Positions 31,981 to 40,884 of a stretch of DNA of 64,000 nt are shown one piece after another. The stretch comes from Coriobacteriaceae bacterium EMTCatB1. Its GTDB lineage: Bacteria; Actinomycetota; Coriobacteriia; Anaerosomatales; Anaerosomataceae. The translations under genes and the position numbers were made by a program. The notes below the pieces were generated by a model that saw only the letters and a list, made by a program, of their open reading frames with translations, searched no databases and was not told the DNA's origin. Positions within the stretch are counted from its first letter, which is position 1; each line of letters opens with the position of its first letter. The DNA lies in NCBI GenBank assembly GCA_001950395.1, contig BDLO01000001.1:248001-312000 (forward strand). The letters run 5' to 3'.

Positions 31981-33822
31981 CTATCCGGCGCCGCCGCCGC
32001 CACCGCCACCGCCCCCTCCGCCGCCTCCGGAGAACCCGCCGCCTCCGCCGCTCGCGCTGGACATCTGGCTCGAAGCGATCTGGGAGGCGGACGCGAACCC
32101 GCTCGATATGACTGAGGCGGGGGAGCCGAACCCTGGCTGCGGCGTGGCCCACCAGACGCTGTGGGCGATGGCCGGGTCCTCGAGGACTTGGGGCGCCTTG
32201 ACGCGCAGCGCCTCGATGACCTGCTCGGCGATGCCGAAGACGACGGCGAGGACCAAGAAGTGCTCCCACAAGACGACGTGCGTCGGCGGCGCTTCGTCGA
32301 GGCGGCTGAAGTCTTTGAGGTACCGGCGCAGCGCGCTGTACTTCGCGTGAAGCTCGGTCGCCTCAGCAGTGCGCCGCGGCATGAAGAACGCGAGCACTCC
32401 GACGCCGACGGCGCAGGGGAGGCCGATGAGCAGCAGCCAACCGAGACCCGCCGAGGCGGCGGAGACGATGGACAGCACCACGAGGGCGACGGCCCACGCG
32501 ATGAACGCTCCGAGCCAGAACGTGCCTTGCTTCTCGAAGAAGCCGTGCTTCTCCGCTTGCCGCTTGACCGCCGTCTTCCACGCGTCGATGCCGGAAGCGT
32601 ATTCCTGGGGATGCTTCTTGGCGTCGCGCTTGAGCTCCTCGATGGTGACCGACCGGCCCGGCTCCACGCCGCCGAATACAGCCTGCAAGAGCTGCCGTTC
32701 GGCCGACGAGAGCGGGCTGCTTGCAGCCACGATGCTCATGCGCCAATCGGTGCTCGTCTTCGGGCCGAAAAGGCCGGCGCTCGTCGTCTGCACGGGCTCG
32801 ACCCGGATCACCCCGCGGTTCGAGAGGTCCATGAGCGTGGCGGTGAGCTCGTTCTCGCCGACGCTTCCCCAGCGCATGAGCGCGCCGACGACCGCCGGAG
32901 GCAGCTCTGCGGGCAGCTCGCGGAAGTACTGGCCCTGGAACGAGGGCCGCCGCTCCTTGCCGTGGCGCCACCAGAGCCAGAGCGCGACGGCGAGCGACTC
33001 GAGCGGGACGACCAACCCGAATGCGATCGCGGCGGCGACGGCGAACCGGGCGCGCCGCCGCGCAGCGTTCGCCTCCTCGGCCCAGCGTGCTTCTTCTGCG
33101 AGGACTTGCTGCTCCCGCGCGAGAGGTTCGACGGGCGCCTCGCTCAGCGCATCGCGCGGGAACAGCGCGCGCGCTTCGACGAATGTCGCCGGCGGGAGGT
33201 CCTGCACCACGAGCGTCATCACGCCGCCTGTCTTCGACACCGTGCCGGTGAGCGGGCCGTGGGCCCACACGCGCAGGTCAGCTTCGGTGACGCTCGGAGG
33301 AAAGCGCACCTCGACGGCCACCGAGCCGACGCCGACGTCCCAGCGGTCGCCGATGAACTTCCAGTACAGCTCGGACGTGTCTTGCCACCGTTTCGCAGCG
33401 CTCCTGACGGCGTATCGCAACGTGAAGGTGGCCTGGGCGTCGGCGGTGTCGTGGTACGCCTGAACGCGGATCGCGCCGCCTTCGTCCGCTACGACGTACG
33501 TGCCCGGCTCGCCGACGCCGGTGTCCAGCGGTGTGAACTCACCGCCAGGCCCGGAGACCCCGAGGACCTCGATCGGGCCGAAGGTGTACACGGGGTCGGA
33601 CGGCGTGGTGTCGAGCTCCCAGTACACGTAGGAGAACGAGCCCGAGAAGTCGAACGTCCGCTCCTCGGTGACGAGCATGTCTCCGTTCGGCTGCACCTCG
33701 GCGAGGATGCGCACCGAGGGCATCGTGTACGACTTCGCGTGAGCCACGGCGGGTGCGGCTACAAGCGCCACGGCAAGCGCCGTAGATGCTGCGATCCGAC
33801 TGATACGCGCGAGCGCTCGCAT
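31981..33822 (-). CDS. DUF2207 domain membrane protein with poly-glycine tail
   Basis: 613 aa from ATG 33822 (GGGGGAG upstream). Signal peptide about 1-30 (ALAVALVAAPAVAHA), then an extracytoplasmic DUF2207 beta domain (35-230, including EERTFDFSGSFSYVYWELD). A membrane segment lies near 265-290, a cytoplasmic winged-helix-like region at about 300-440, two more membrane segments near 440-490, and a conserved C-terminal region. It ends in a Gly/Ser tract with a run of 13 glycines. DUF2207 proteins are widespread, with unknown function. The poly-Gly tail is common in the family and may be flexible and surface-exposed or cytoplasmic. Confidence 0.85.
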   Translation of the reverse strand: MRALARISRIAASTALAVALVAAPAVAHAKSYTMPSVRILAEVQPNGDMLVTEERTFDFSGSFSYVYWELDTTPSDPVYTFGPIEVLGVSGPGGEFTPLDTGVGEPGTYVVADEGGAIRVQAYHDTADAQATFTLRYAVRSAAKRWQDTSELYWKFIGDRWDVGVGSVAVEVRFPPSVTEADLRVWAHGPLTGTVSKTGGVMTLVVQDLPPATFVEARALFPRDALSEAPVEPLAREQQVLAEEARWAEEANAARRRARFAVAAAIAFGLVVPLESLAVALWLWWRHGKERRPSFQGQYFRELPAELPPAVVGALMRWGSVGENELTATLMDLSNRGVIRVEPVQTTSAGLFGPKTSTDWRMSIVAASSPLSSAERQLLQAVFGGVEPGRSVTIEELKRDAKKHPQEYASGIDAWKTAVKRQAEKHGFFEKQGTFWLGAFIAWAVALVVLSIVSAASAGLGWLLLIGLPCAVGVGVLAFFMPRRTAEATELHAKYSALRRYLKDFSRLDEAPPTHVVLWEHFLVLAVVFGIAEQVIEALRVKAPQVLEDPAIAHSVWWATPQPGFGSPASVISSGFASASQIASSQMSSASGGGGGFSGGGGGGGGGGGGGAG

Positions 33823-33857
33823 ACGCACTCCCCCGTGGACGACGATCGGCTGGAGCC

Positions 33858-33866
33858 ATCGTAGCA
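33858..33866 (-). promoter_or_regulatory. Extended -10 promoter of the DUF2207 unit
   Basis: On the minus strand TGCTACGAT lies 36 bases before the ATG at 33822. Confidence 0.5.
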
Positions 33867-33905
33867 CGCTCCACCGTGGAGGGCGCGGAAGTCGTGGACT
33901 TGCGC

Positions 33906-33911
33906 TACAGT
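33906..33911 (+). promoter_or_regulatory. Probable -10 of nadE
   Basis: TACAGT, divergent from the DUF2207 promoter and 42 bases before the nadE ATG. No clear -35. Confidence 0.35.
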
Positions 33912-33952
33912 GAGCGTCGAACGCACACGCGTGGCTCGCGGAGGGAGCTGTC

Positions 33953-35551
33953 ATGCGATTCGCGCTCGCGCAAGTCAACCCCACGGTCGGCGACATCGAC
34001 GGCAACCTCGTGCTCGCCCTCCAGGCGGCTCGTGAGGCCGCAGAGGCAGGGGCGGACCTCGTGGTGCTGCCGGAGCTCGTCATCACCGGTTATCCGCCCG
34101 AGGACCTGCTCGCCAAACCGCACTTCGTCGAGCGGGCGATGGAGGCGATCGAAACCTTCGCGAAGGAAGCCGCGTGCCCCGCGCTCGTGGGGACTCCGTG
34201 GCAGGAGCAGGCAGCGCTGTACAACGCAGCGGCGTACGTCTCCGGAGGCGTTGTCAGAGACGTGTACCGCAAGCGGCTGCTGCCGAACTACGGGGTGTTC
34301 GACGAAAAGCGGTACTTCACGCCAGGCAACGCGAACATGCTGCTCGAGATGGATGGATCGGGCGTCGGCGTCACCATCTGCGAGGACGCGTGGCAGCCTG
34401 AGCCGATCGCGCGGCTTGCGAGCATCGGCGCCAAGGCGGTCGTGAACCTCTCGGCGTCGCCGTTCTTCGCAGGCAAGGGCGTGTCTCGCGAGCGGATGCT
34501 CGTCAGACGAGCGCTCGAGTTCGGCGTGTGGGTCGTGTACTGCAACCTCGTCGGCGGCCAAGATGAGCTCGTGTTCGACGGCCGGTCGGTGGTGATCGCT
34601 CCCGACGGCACGGTGGTGGGCCGAGCGCGCTCTTTCGACGAAGACCTGCTCGTCGTCGACGTTGAGGTCGGCGAGCCGCCTCGCGTGCAGCGCGTGGAGC
34701 CGCGCATCGAGCACGAGCCGGAGATGTATGCAGCGCTCACGCTCGGTCTGCGCGACTACATCCGCAAGAACGGCTTCACCGACGTGGTGCTCGGGCTTTC
34801 CGGCGGCATCGACTCTGCGCTGGTGGCGACCCTCGCAGCGGATGCCCTCGGGCCGGAGCACGTGCACGGCGTCATGATGCCGTCCCGCTACTCGTCCGAG
34901 GGCAGTCTTGCGGATGCGAGAGCGCTCGCCAGCGCGCTCGGCATCGAGACGCTCGAGCTTGGCATCGAGCCGACCTTCTCGGCGGCGCTCGACACGCTCG
35001 CGCCAGTCTTCGAGGGGCGCGAGCCCGACGTCACCGAGGAGAACCTGCAGGCGCGCGTGCGCGGGATGCTGCTCATGGCGCTTTCCAACAAGTTCGGGTG
35101 GCTGGTGCTCGCCACCGGGAACAAGAGCGAGCTGTCGGTGGGCTACAGCACGCTGTACGGCGACATGGTCGGCGGCTTCGCGCCGATCAAAGACGTCTTC
35201 AAGACGAAGGTGTACGAGCTCGCGCGGTGGCGAAACGCGCTTGCGCCGGCGATTCCTGAGTCGACGCTCACAAAGCCGCCGAGCGCCGAGCTGCGGCCGG
35301 GCCAGACCGACCAGGACGCCCTTCCGCCGTACGAGGTCTTGGATCCGATCCTCGTGGAGTACGTCGAGCTCGACCGCTCGGTGGACGAGATCGTCGAGTC
35401 CGGCTACGACCGGGAGACGGTGGAGCGCGTGGCCGCCATGGTCGACGGCGCTGAGTACAAGCGCCGGCAGGGCCCCGTCGGCATCAAGGTCACGCCGAAG
35501 GCGTTCGGCAAGGACCGCCGGATGCCCATCACGAACCGGTACCGGGGGTAG
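33953..35551 (+). CDS. nadE: Glutamine-dependent NAD+ synthetase
   Basis: 532 aa. Residues 1-250 are a nitrilase-type glutaminase (LPELVITGYPPEDLL, Lys in YRKRLLPNYGVFDE, Cys in VYCNLVGGQDELVFDG). Residues about 265-532 are the ATP-pyrophosphatase synthetase with SGGIDSALVA and ATGNKSELSVGY. Converts nicotinate adenine dinucleotide to NAD using glutamine. GGAGGGAG lies 7-14 bases upstream of the ATG. The GNAT gene begins one base after its stop. Confidence 0.96.
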   Translation: MRFALAQVNPTVGDIDGNLVLALQAAREAAEAGADLVVLPELVITGYPPEDLLAKPHFVERAMEAIETFAKEAACPALVGTPWQEQAALYNAAAYVSGGVVRDVYRKRLLPNYGVFDEKRYFTPGNANMLLEMDGSGVGVTICEDAWQPEPIARLASIGAKAVVNLSASPFFAGKGVSRERMLVRRALEFGVWVVYCNLVGGQDELVFDGRSVVIAPDGTVVGRARSFDEDLLVVDVEVGEPPRVQRVEPRIEHEPEMYAALTLGLRDYIRKNGFTDVVLGLSGGIDSALVATLAADALGPEHVHGVMMPSRYSSEGSLADARALASALGIETLELGIEPTFSAALDTLAPVFEGREPDVTEENLQARVRGMLLMALSNKFGWLVLATGNKSELSVGYSTLYGDMVGGFAPIKDVFKTKVYELARWRNALAPAIPESTLTKPPSAELRPGQTDQDALPPYEVLDPILVEYVELDRSVDEIVESGYDRETVERVAAMVDGAEYKRRQGPVGIKVTPKAFGKDRRMPITNRYRG

Positions 35552-35552
35552 C

Positions 35553-35993
35553 GTGGTCCGGCTCGAGTGGGTGGCGTCGGACGACGCCAGGATGCGCGAC
35601 GTCTGCGACCTGCGTCACGAGGTGCTGATGGCGCCGTTCGGCGTTGCGCGTCTCGACGAGTGGGGCGACGACGACCCCGCCTCGTCGCACCTCCTCGCCC
35701 TCGACGGCGAGCGCGTCGTCGGCTACACGCGGCTCATCTTCCAGGGCAAAGAAGCGCAGCTGCGACACGTCGCCGTGGCGTTCGACAAGCAACGCGCCGG
35801 CATCGGCACCGCGCTTATCCGGGAGGCGTGCAGGACCGCGGCAGAGCGAGGCGCTCGGAGGGTGTGGCTCAATGCCCGGTTGCCGGCAGTGCCGTTCTAC
35901 GAGCGGCTCGGGTTCGTCGTGACGAGCCCCGAGCCGTTTCCTGCTGGCCGTACCGGTCAGCCGCACGTGCGCATGGAGCGGCTGCTCGGCTGA
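35553..35993 (+). CDS. GNAT family N-acetyltransferase
   Basis: 146 aa, GTG 35553 directly after nadE, with GGGGG in the end of nadE as SD. The GNAT acetyl-CoA loop is seen in VAFDKQRAGIGTALIREA and the C-terminal VPFYERLGFV motif; the N-terminal layout resembles ElaA/YitI-type members. The acceptor substrate is unknown. Confidence 0.88.
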   Translation: MVRLEWVASDDARMRDVCDLRHEVLMAPFGVARLDEWGDDDPASSHLLALDGERVVGYTRLIFQGKEAQLRHVAVAFDKQRAGIGTALIREACRTAAERGARRVWLNARLPAVPFYERLGFVVTSPEPFPAGRTGQPHVRMERLLG

Positions 35994-36101
35994 GCCGATG
36001 GTCTGCGCGCGCTCCGTTCGGGTATAAGGTGTGGCGTCGCTGCTTCCGTTCGCCTAACCTATGCAGTGGCAATCGACCGTCCATCGTTCGAGGAGGGAAC
36101 C

Positions 36102-37061
36102 ATGCCGACGCTGACGCGCGACCAGGTCCACGTGCCCGCAGACGTCCCTGCTGAGGCGCGCGAGACCTACATCGACAACTACCTCAAGGCGACGAGGGGC
36201 ACCGGGCGGCTCATGCTGTTCGCGTGCGACCAGAAGATCGAGCACCTCAACGACGACTTCTACGGCGACGGGATCGCGCCGGAAGACGCCGACCCGGAGC
36301 ACCTGTTCCGCATCGGGTCGCAGGGCGTCGTGGGCGTGCTGGCCGGCCAGCGCGGGCTGATCGCCCAGTACGCGGCGGACTACCCGGACATCAACTACCT
36401 CGTCAAGATGAACTCGAAGACGCACCTGGTGAAGTCGTCGGCGAAAGATCCGGCGAAGCACCAGGACGATCCCTACTCGCCGCAGCTGTATGACCTGCAG
36501 ACCGTTCTCGACCTGCGGGACAACGGCGTGAACGTGGTAGGCGTGGGCTACACCATCTACCTCGGCAGCGAGTACGAGTCGCAGATGATGCAGGAGGCGG
36601 GTCAGCTCATCGCAGACGCGCACTCCGTGGGCCTCATCGTGGTGCTGTGGATCTATCCGCGCGGCCGCGCGGTCCCCGATGAGAAGGACGCGCACCTGAT
36701 TGCAGGCGCCGCAGGCGTGGCGGTGTGCCTGGGCGCGGACTTCGTGAAAGTCAACCCGCCGAAGGGCGACGAGCACCAGTCGTCTGCCGAGAAGCTCGTC
36801 GAGGCCTCCAAGGCGAGCGGGCGCACCGGCCTCGTGTGCGCCGGCGGCTCGACGGTGGCCGCGGACGTGTTCTTGCGCCAGCTCTGGGAGCAGATCCACG
36901 TGGGCGGCGCGCGCGGCAACGCCACCGGCCGCAACATCCACCAGCGGTCGCTCGACGAGGCCGTGCGCCTCACGAAGGCGATCAGCGCCATCACGCTCGG
37001 CGACTGGAGCGTGGAAGACGCCCTGGCCGTGTTCAACGGCGAGAAGGACTTCTCGATCTAG
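36102..37061 (+). CDS. DhnA-type class I fructose-bisphosphate aldolase
   Basis: 319 aa, ATG 36102 with AGGAGGGAA 2-10 bases upstream. DeoC/FbaB-like TIM barrel: FACDQKIEHLNDDF near the N-terminus, the Schiff-base lysine in GADFVKVNPPKG, and GGARGNATGRNIHQRS near the end. This archaeal-type aldolase cleaves or forms fructose-1,6-bisphosphate. With the PPi-dependent phosphofructokinase downstream it fits a reversible glycolysis. A TATAAG at 36023-36028 is a possible -10. Confidence 0.9.
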   Translation: MPTLTRDQVHVPADVPAEARETYIDNYLKATRGTGRLMLFACDQKIEHLNDDFYGDGIAPEDADPEHLFRIGSQGVVGVLAGQRGLIAQYAADYPDINYLVKMNSKTHLVKSSAKDPAKHQDDPYSPQLYDLQTVLDLRDNGVNVVGVGYTIYLGSEYESQMMQEAGQLIADAHSVGLIVVLWIYPRGRAVPDEKDAHLIAGAAGVAVCLGADFVKVNPPKGDEHQSSAEKLVEASKASGRTGLVCAGGSTVAADVFLRQLWEQIHVGGARGNATGRNIHQRSLDEAVRLTKAISAITLGDWSVEDALAVFNGEKDFSI

Positions 37062-37083
37062 GATCGAGCGTCTCAACAACGGA

Positions 37084-37120
37084 GCGCGGCGTCGCACTCG
37101 TGGCGGCGCCGCGCTATCCT
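37084..37120 (+). terminator. Hairpin ending the aldolase transcript, adjoining a possible accD -10
   Basis: GCGCGGCG (37084-37091) pairs perfectly with CGCCGCGC (37107-37114). There is no U-tract, so termination is uncertain. TATCCT follows at once (37115-37120) and may be the -10 of accD. Confidence 0.4.
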
Positions 37121-37153
37121 TAAGCACCGAACCTGAAGATCACTGGATGCCTG

Positions 37154-38074
37154 ATGCCCATCTCTGATTGGTTCAAAGCCCGCGAGCAGCGGAAGTACAC
37201 CGTGGTGAGTCCAGGGGCGGCCGCTGAACTGCCCGACGGGGTCTGGCTGAAGTGCGCCGGCTGCAAGCACACGGTGTACCGCGGCGACTTCGAGAAGAAC
37301 CTGAACGTCTGCCCTCACTGCGGGCACCATGCCGAGATGCCGGCCCCTGCGCGGGTGCGTGCGCTCGCCGACGAGGGCACGTTCGAGGAGATGGATTCGG
37401 GGCTCACCTCGACCGATCCTCTCAGATTCACCGCTGCCAAGCCGTACGCTGCGACGCTGGACCTCGCGCGCGAGACGACGGGGCTTGCCGAGGCGGTCGT
37501 GACCGGTCGCGCGCTGCTCGATGGGCACCCGGTGGTGCTCGGAGCGATGGACTTCCGGTTCATCGGCGCCTCGATGGGCACGGCGGTCGGCGAGAAGGTC
37601 GCTCGCGCATTCGATCGGGCGCGCGAGGAGAGCCGGGCCGTCGTGTTCGTGACCGCTTCTGGTGGTGCGCGGATGCAGGAAGGCATGCTCTCGCTCATGC
37701 AGATGGCGAAGACCGCAGCAACAGTGCGGCGCCTGTCCGACACGGGGCTGCCGTACGTCGCAGTGCTCGCGAACCCCACGTACGGCGGCGTCACGGCAAG
37801 CTTTCCGGTGCTCGCGGACGTGATCTTCGCCGAGCCCGGTGCGATGATCGGGTTCGCTGGCCCCAAGCTCGTGGAGGAGACGACGCGGCAGTCTCTGCCG
37901 AAGGGGTTCCAAACCGCCGAGTCGCTCGTCAAGCATGGGTTCGTGGACGCCGTGGTGCCGCGCACAGAGATGAAGGCGGCTGTCGGGCGCGTGCTCGACT
38001 ACCTGTGCGCTCCAGAGGTGCATCCCGCGGCGGAAGGTGCGGCGTGCCCGGTGCCTGGCGGGGAGGGGTCGTGA
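37154..38074 (+). CDS. accD: Acetyl-CoA carboxylase carboxyltransferase subunit beta
   Basis: 306 aa. An N-terminal C4 zinc ribbon (LKCAGCKHTVY ... VCPHCGHH, residues 36-57) followed by the crotonase-fold transferase domain with ASGGARMQEGMLSLMQMAK and PTYGGVTASFP. With AccA it moves the carboxyl group from biotin to acetyl-CoA. accA follows after one base. Biotin carboxylase and carrier genes are not in the window. Confidence 0.96.
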   Translation: MPISDWFKAREQRKYTVVSPGAAAELPDGVWLKCAGCKHTVYRGDFEKNLNVCPHCGHHAEMPAPARVRALADEGTFEEMDSGLTSTDPLRFTAAKPYAATLDLARETTGLAEAVVTGRALLDGHPVVLGAMDFRFIGASMGTAVGEKVARAFDRAREESRAVVFVTASGGARMQEGMLSLMQMAKTAATVRRLSDTGLPYVAVLANPTYGGVTASFPVLADVIFAEPGAMIGFAGPKLVEETTRQSLPKGFQTAESLVKHGFVDAVVPRTEMKAAVGRVLDYLCAPEVHPAAEGAACPVPGGEGS

Positions 38075-38075
38075 C

Positions 38076-39044
38076 GTGGCTGCGGTCAGGCACGTGATGG
38101 AGTTCGAGCGCCCGATCGTCGAGCTGGAGCGCCAGCTCGAGGATCTCAAGCGTCTCGACGTGAGCGGGCAGCCGGGGCTTGCCGAGGAGATCGCGCAGCT
38201 CGAGGCCGAGATCGAGATGCTCAAAGAGGCGCTGTACTCGGCTCTCACGCCGTGGGAGCGCGTGCAGATCGCCCGCCACCCGGAGCGACCGAAGACCCAG
38301 GACTACGTCGAGGTCCTCTTCACGGACGTCGTGGAGCTCAGGGGCGACCGCGCGTACGGCGACGACGAGGCGATGTTCGCGGGGCTCGCCACGATCGACG
38401 GCGTGCGATGCGTGGTGCTCGGCCACCGCAAGGGCAAGAACACGAGCGAGAACATCCGTCGCAACTTCGGCAGCCCGCATCCGGAAGGTTTCCGCAAAGC
38501 GCGGCGCGCGATGCTCCTCGCCGAGAAGTTCCACCTGCCGGTGGTGAGCTTCTTGGACACGGCTGGCGCGTACCCCGGGATCGAGGCGGAGGAGCGCGGG
38601 CAGGCGTGGGCAATCGCCGAGTGTTTGGAGACGCTCGCAGGGCTTGCCACGCCGGTCGTCGTGGTCGGCATCGGGGAAGGCGGGAGCGGCGGGGCGCTCG
38701 CCATCGGCTTCGGCGACCGGCTCATCATGCTCGAGAACGCGTACTACTCGGTCATCTCGCCGGAGATGTGCTCGCTCATCCTCTTCAAAGACCCGCAGCA
38801 CGCGGCTGAAACGGCCTCTGCGCTTCGGCTGACGGCCGCGGACCTGCTCGATCTCGGCATCGCGGACGAGGTCGTCGAAGAGCCGCTTGGCGGAGCGCAC
38901 CGCGATCCGGCGCCGGTGTTCGCGCGCGTCGAGGACGCCATCGTGCGCGCGTTGCGCGAGCTCGCGAAAGTGCCAGCAGACGAGCTCGTCGGGAGGCGCC
39001 AGGAGCGCCTGGCGGCGATCGGACGGGCAGCGGTTCGGGAATGA
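38076..39044 (+). CDS. accA: Acetyl-CoA carboxylase carboxyltransferase subunit alpha
   Basis: 322 aa from GTG 38076, with GGGAGGGG about 8 bases upstream inside accD. MEFERPIVELERQLEDLKRL coiled start, LGHRKGKNTSENIRRNFG, LDTAGAYPGIEAEERGQ and GEGGSGGALAIGFGD are diagnostic. Forms the alpha2beta2 transferase with the adjacent AccD. Confidence 0.96.
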   Translation: MAAVRHVMEFERPIVELERQLEDLKRLDVSGQPGLAEEIAQLEAEIEMLKEALYSALTPWERVQIARHPERPKTQDYVEVLFTDVVELRGDRAYGDDEAMFAGLATIDGVRCVVLGHRKGKNTSENIRRNFGSPHPEGFRKARRAMLLAEKFHLPVVSFLDTAGAYPGIEAEERGQAWAIAECLETLAGLATPVVVVGIGEGGSGGALAIGFGDRLIMLENAYYSVISPEMCSLILFKDPQHAAETASALRLTAADLLDLGIADEVVEEPLGGAHRDPAPVFARVEDAIVRALRELAKVPADELVGRRQERLAAIGRAAVRE

Positions 39045-39085
39045 AGGGGACGGACGGCGACGCCGTTCGTGGAGGAGGGAGCGCC

Positions 39086-40318
39086 ATGGCTCGGGAGACG
39101 TCGATCAAGCGCGTAGGGATGCTCTTCAGCGGCGGCCCGGCGCCGGCGGCGAACGCCGTGATATGCGCCGCCGCCCTCTCGTTCATCAACAACGGCATCG
39201 AGGTGATCGGCTTCCTCGACGGGTACGAGCGGCTCGAGGACTTCTCGCCTGATTCGCCGCTTCGCGAGGGCGTCGACTACCTTGCGCTCACGCGCGACGA
39301 CGTGTCCGGGATCCGCAATCGCAAGGACATCATCTTGCGGACTTCGCGCGCGAATCCCGGCAAGCCCGTGACGGCGCTCAGCGATCTCGCGGATCCCGAG
39401 AAGAACGCGCGGCTTTTGGCCGTGTACCGCGCGCTCGACTCGCTTGAGATCGACGCGCTCGTGTCGATCGGCGGGGACGACACGCTCAAGACGGCGAACT
39501 ACCTCTACCGCATGCAGGAGCTCATGCCGGAGCTGCGACGTCTGCGGATCGTGCACCTGCCGAAGACGATCGACAACGACTACTACGGCATCGACTGGAC
39601 ATTCGGCTTCTACTCGGCGGCCCACTTCGCGGCGGCCGAGATCCGCAACCTCGTGGCAGACGCGAAGTCCACGCAGACGTGGTACGTGCTGGAGATCATG
39701 GGCAGGAAAGCCGGCTGGCTCACCTACGCCGCAGGCATCGCGGGCGAGGCCACGCGCATGCTGTCGGTGGAGGACTTCGACGGCGAGTTCGACGCGAACG
39801 CGGTGGGCGCCGAGCTTGCGGATCTCATGCTGGCGCGGGAGAAAGACGGTCGCAAGTACGGCATCGTGTGCATCGCCGAGGGGCTCGCAGACAAGCTGCC
39901 GGAGGATCAGAAGCCGAAGGCGACCGACGAGCACGGCAACGTGCGGCTCGGCGAGGCGCAGGTCGGCCGCATCCTTGCAGACGCGATGGAGCGCGCGTAC
40001 AAGGAGCGCACCGGCGTGAAGGTCAAGGTACGTTCGAAGCAGATCGGTTACGAGACACGGTGCTCGGAGCCGAGCGCGTTCGACGTGCTTCTGGGCACGC
40101 AGCTCGGGGTCGGCGCCTTCCGGGCGCTCGTCGAGGAGGGGCTCACGGGCGTGATGGTGAGCGTGCGCGACCAGCTCTCGCTCACGTACGTGCCGTTCGC
40201 CGAGCTCATCGACGAAGCCACGCTCAAGACGCGGGTGCGTTTCATCGACCGGTCGAGCGACTTCTACCGGCTTGCGCGCGCTCTCGAGTACCAGGGCATC
40301 TTGTCGAGGCAGGACTGA
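39086..40318 (+). CDS. PPi-type 6-phosphofructokinase
   Basis: 410 aa, ATG 39086 with GGAGGAGGGAG upstream. PFK fold with GGPAPAANAVI in place of the usual GGDAPG loop, SIGGDDTLKTA and HLPKTIDNDY. The Asp in GGDD (Gly in ATP enzymes) and the Lys in PKTIDND are the residues that favour pyrophosphate over ATP as donor in this family, so a reversible PPi-dependent enzyme is predicted. MGRKAGWLTYAAG supports the fold. Confidence 0.85.
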   Translation: MARETSIKRVGMLFSGGPAPAANAVICAAALSFINNGIEVIGFLDGYERLEDFSPDSPLREGVDYLALTRDDVSGIRNRKDIILRTSRANPGKPVTALSDLADPEKNARLLAVYRALDSLEIDALVSIGGDDTLKTANYLYRMQELMPELRRLRIVHLPKTIDNDYYGIDWTFGFYSAAHFAAAEIRNLVADAKSTQTWYVLEIMGRKAGWLTYAAGIAGEATRMLSVEDFDGEFDANAVGAELADLMLAREKDGRKYGIVCIAEGLADKLPEDQKPKATDEHGNVRLGEAQVGRILADAMERAYKERTGVKVKVRSKQIGYETRCSEPSAFDVLLGTQLGVGAFRALVEEGLTGVMVSVRDQLSLTYVPFAELIDEATLKTRVRFIDRSSDFYRLARALEYQGILSRQD

Positions 40319-40323
40319 GCGGC

Positions 40324-40878
40324 GTGATCGACGAGGCGCTCGTCCGTTCGTTCGTCCAGACGGGTCGCGACATCTTCGTCGCCGGCCTGATCTCTAGCCA
40401 CGGAGGCAACCTCTCGGTGCGGGAAGGCGACCTCATCGTCATCACCCGTCGCGGGTCGATGCTCGGGCGGCTGACCCGAGAGGACCTAGTGGTAACGGGC
40501 ATCGAGCCGTGCTCCGACGACGAGCGGTGCAGCCGAGAGCTCGTCGTGCACCGCGAGGTATACCGCCGCACGGGCGCGAGAGCGGTGGCGCACGCGCACC
40601 CCATCCACGCGATCGCGCGCTCGTTCCGGTCAGCGACGATCGTCCCCGAGGACTCGGAGGGGCGCTATGTGCTCGGCGAGGTGCCGGTCGTGCGCGCGGC
40701 TGAGACCATCGGCTCGCCGGAAGCGGCCGTCCTGGTGGCGGAGGCGCTGGAATCGCACCCCGCAGTCGTGTTGCGCACGCACGGGGCGTTCGCGCGTGGC
40801 GAGACGCTGGAGGAGGCGTTCTACCACGTCAGCGTGCTCGAGGCGAGCGCTCGGATCCTCGACCTGCTCGAGCGGTAG
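40324..40878 (+). CDS. Class II aldolase/adducin family protein (FucA-like)
   Basis: 184 aa, GTG 40324, five bases after the phosphofructokinase. SSHGGNLSVREGDLIVITRRG and the zinc-binding AHAHPIHAIA and RTHGAF patterns match FucA/RhaD/MtnB relatives. Such enzymes cleave sugar phosphates such as fuculose-1-phosphate or take part in salvage pathways; substrate not assignable. Converges with the helicase gene. Confidence 0.85.
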   Translation: MIDEALVRSFVQTGRDIFVAGLISSHGGNLSVREGDLIVITRRGSMLGRLTREDLVVTGIEPCSDDERCSRELVVHREVYRRTGARAVAHAHPIHAIARSFRSATIVPEDSEGRYVLGEVPVVRAAETIGSPEAAVLVAEALESHPAVVLRTHGAFARGETLEEAFYHVSVLEASARILDLLER

Positions 40879-40884
40879 CGCAGC

